A stretch of DNA of 33,360 nt from contig CAMINA010000002.1 of NCBI GenBank assembly GCA_946221825.1, forward strand, positions 1 to 33,360. The letters run 5' to 3'. Under the pieces are notes generated by a model. That model made no database searches and was not told where the DNA came from. It saw only the letters and a list, made by a program, of their open reading frames with translations. The stretch is from an uncultured Nesterenkonia sp. (lineage in GTDB: Bacteria; Actinomycetota; Actinomycetes; Actinomycetales; Micrococcaceae). Made by a program: the position numbers and the translations under genes. Of this stretch, positions 33,018 to 33,360 are shown piece by piece (position 1 is the first letter of the stretch; the number at the start of each line of letters is the position of its first letter).

Positions 33018-33360
33018 GTGAGCGAAGACCAGCAGGAAGCTCCGGCTTCCCCAGACGCCGCCGCTGAGGGCGACGCACCGCAGGGTCGCCGGGTACTCGT
33101 CGCTGAGGACGAGACGCTGATCCGGCTCGACATCGTCGAGATCCTCACCGGCACAGGGTATGAGGTCGTCGGCGAGGCGGACAACGGGGAGAAGGCAGTG
33201 GAGCTCGCTCGCGAGACCACACCGGACCTGGTCGTCATGGACGTGAAGATGCCCGTCATGGACGGCATCACCGCAGCTCAGACCATCGCGGAGGAGCGGA
33301 TCGCACCGGTGGTCATGCTCACCGCATTCTCCCAGCGCGACCTGGTCGAGTCGGCCCGTG
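33018..33360 (+). CDS. Response regulator, probably ANTAR antiterminator of the PdtaR type (3' end outside window)
   Basis: The first 114 codons are visible. After a 23-residue acidic leader comes a CheY-like receiver: acid pocket E30/D31 (VLVAEDE), phosphoacceptor D75 (VVMDVKMPVMDG) and the Thr of MLTAFSQRD. Receiver sequences of this form (AEDEtLIRLDIVEIL...AFSQRDLVE) are typical of actinobacterial PdtaR (Rv1626-like) proteins, which carry a C-terminal ANTAR RNA-binding domain; that part lies beyond the window, so the ANTAR assignment is inference. GTG start with GAAGGAG 6-7 nt upstream. Synteny downstream of pyk supports the call. Confidence 0.85.
   Translation, partial: MSEDQQEAPASPDAAAEGDAPQGRRVLVAEDETLIRLDIVEILTGTGYEVVGEADNGEKAVELARETTPDLVVMDVKMPVMDGITAAQTIAEERIAPVVMLTAFSQRDLVESAR

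Overview
The window is a 33.4 kb, high-GC chromosomal segment with a strongly actinobacterial character. The evidence is GC-rich third positions, GTG/TTG starts, 1-20 nt gene overlaps, a Trp-operon-associated membrane protein, an HGxxPAAW protein, an actinobacterial-type LexA box, tRNA genes without encoded CCA, and a gene order (hisF-hisI-trpE-membrane protein-trpC-trpB-trpA-lgt...pyk...PdtaR-type regulator) like that of Mycobacterium and Arthrobacter relatives. I infer the order Micrococcales, probably Micrococcaceae. The genus cannot be fixed from this sequence alone.

Layout. (1) Bases 1-2348, plus strand: 3' end of dnaE and nrdR, closed by a hairpin terminator. (2) Bases 2434-9086, minus strand, read right to left: a RecB-like PD-(D/E)XK nuclease gene, a DUF222-HNH gene with a LexA box over its own promoter, then def, a NUDIX gene, fmt, rsmB and rpe, tightly packed. 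(3) Bases 9312-9750, plus strand: tRNA-Gly, tRNA-Cys, tRNA-Val and a second identical tRNA-Gly, ending in a terminator. Between (2) and (3) lie a four-unit 13-bp direct repeat and a 14-bp palindrome. (4) Bases 9815-14393: an FMN riboswitch followed by a PnuC/RibM-type transporter gene, ribD, one ORF that fuses riboflavin synthase to DHBP synthase and GTP cyclohydrolase II, and ribH. This is a complete guanosine-triphosphate-to-riboflavin gene set plus an importer, except for the phosphatase step. (5) Bases 14448-22260: hisE-hisG-hisF-hisI running directly into trpE, a Trp-associated membrane protein gene, an HGxxPAAW gene, trpC, trpB and trpA, with several 1-4 nt overlaps. trpD, hisA/priA and the other his genes are not here. 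(6) Bases 22257-24963: an NSS-family Na+-coupled amino-acid transporter gene (MetP type), a 34-codon MetS-type small-subunit gene, and lgt. (7) Bases 25135-32846: gltB, gltD and pyk. (8) Bases 32864-33360: tRNA-Leu(CAA) and the start of an ANTAR/PdtaR-type response regulator gene.

Most of the window is conserved housekeeping metabolism. The items that stand out are the trifunctional RibE-RibB-RibA fusion, the LexA box placed over a probably leaderless promoter of the DUF222-HNH gene only 16 bp upstream of the def-fmt operon, the 13-bp repeat array in front of the PD-(D/E)XK gene, the metPS pair wedged between trpA and lgt, and a pyk terminator that physically overlaps the likely tRNA-Leu promoter. 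I did not find a CRISPR array, transposon, prophage or a clearly new multi-gene defence system.
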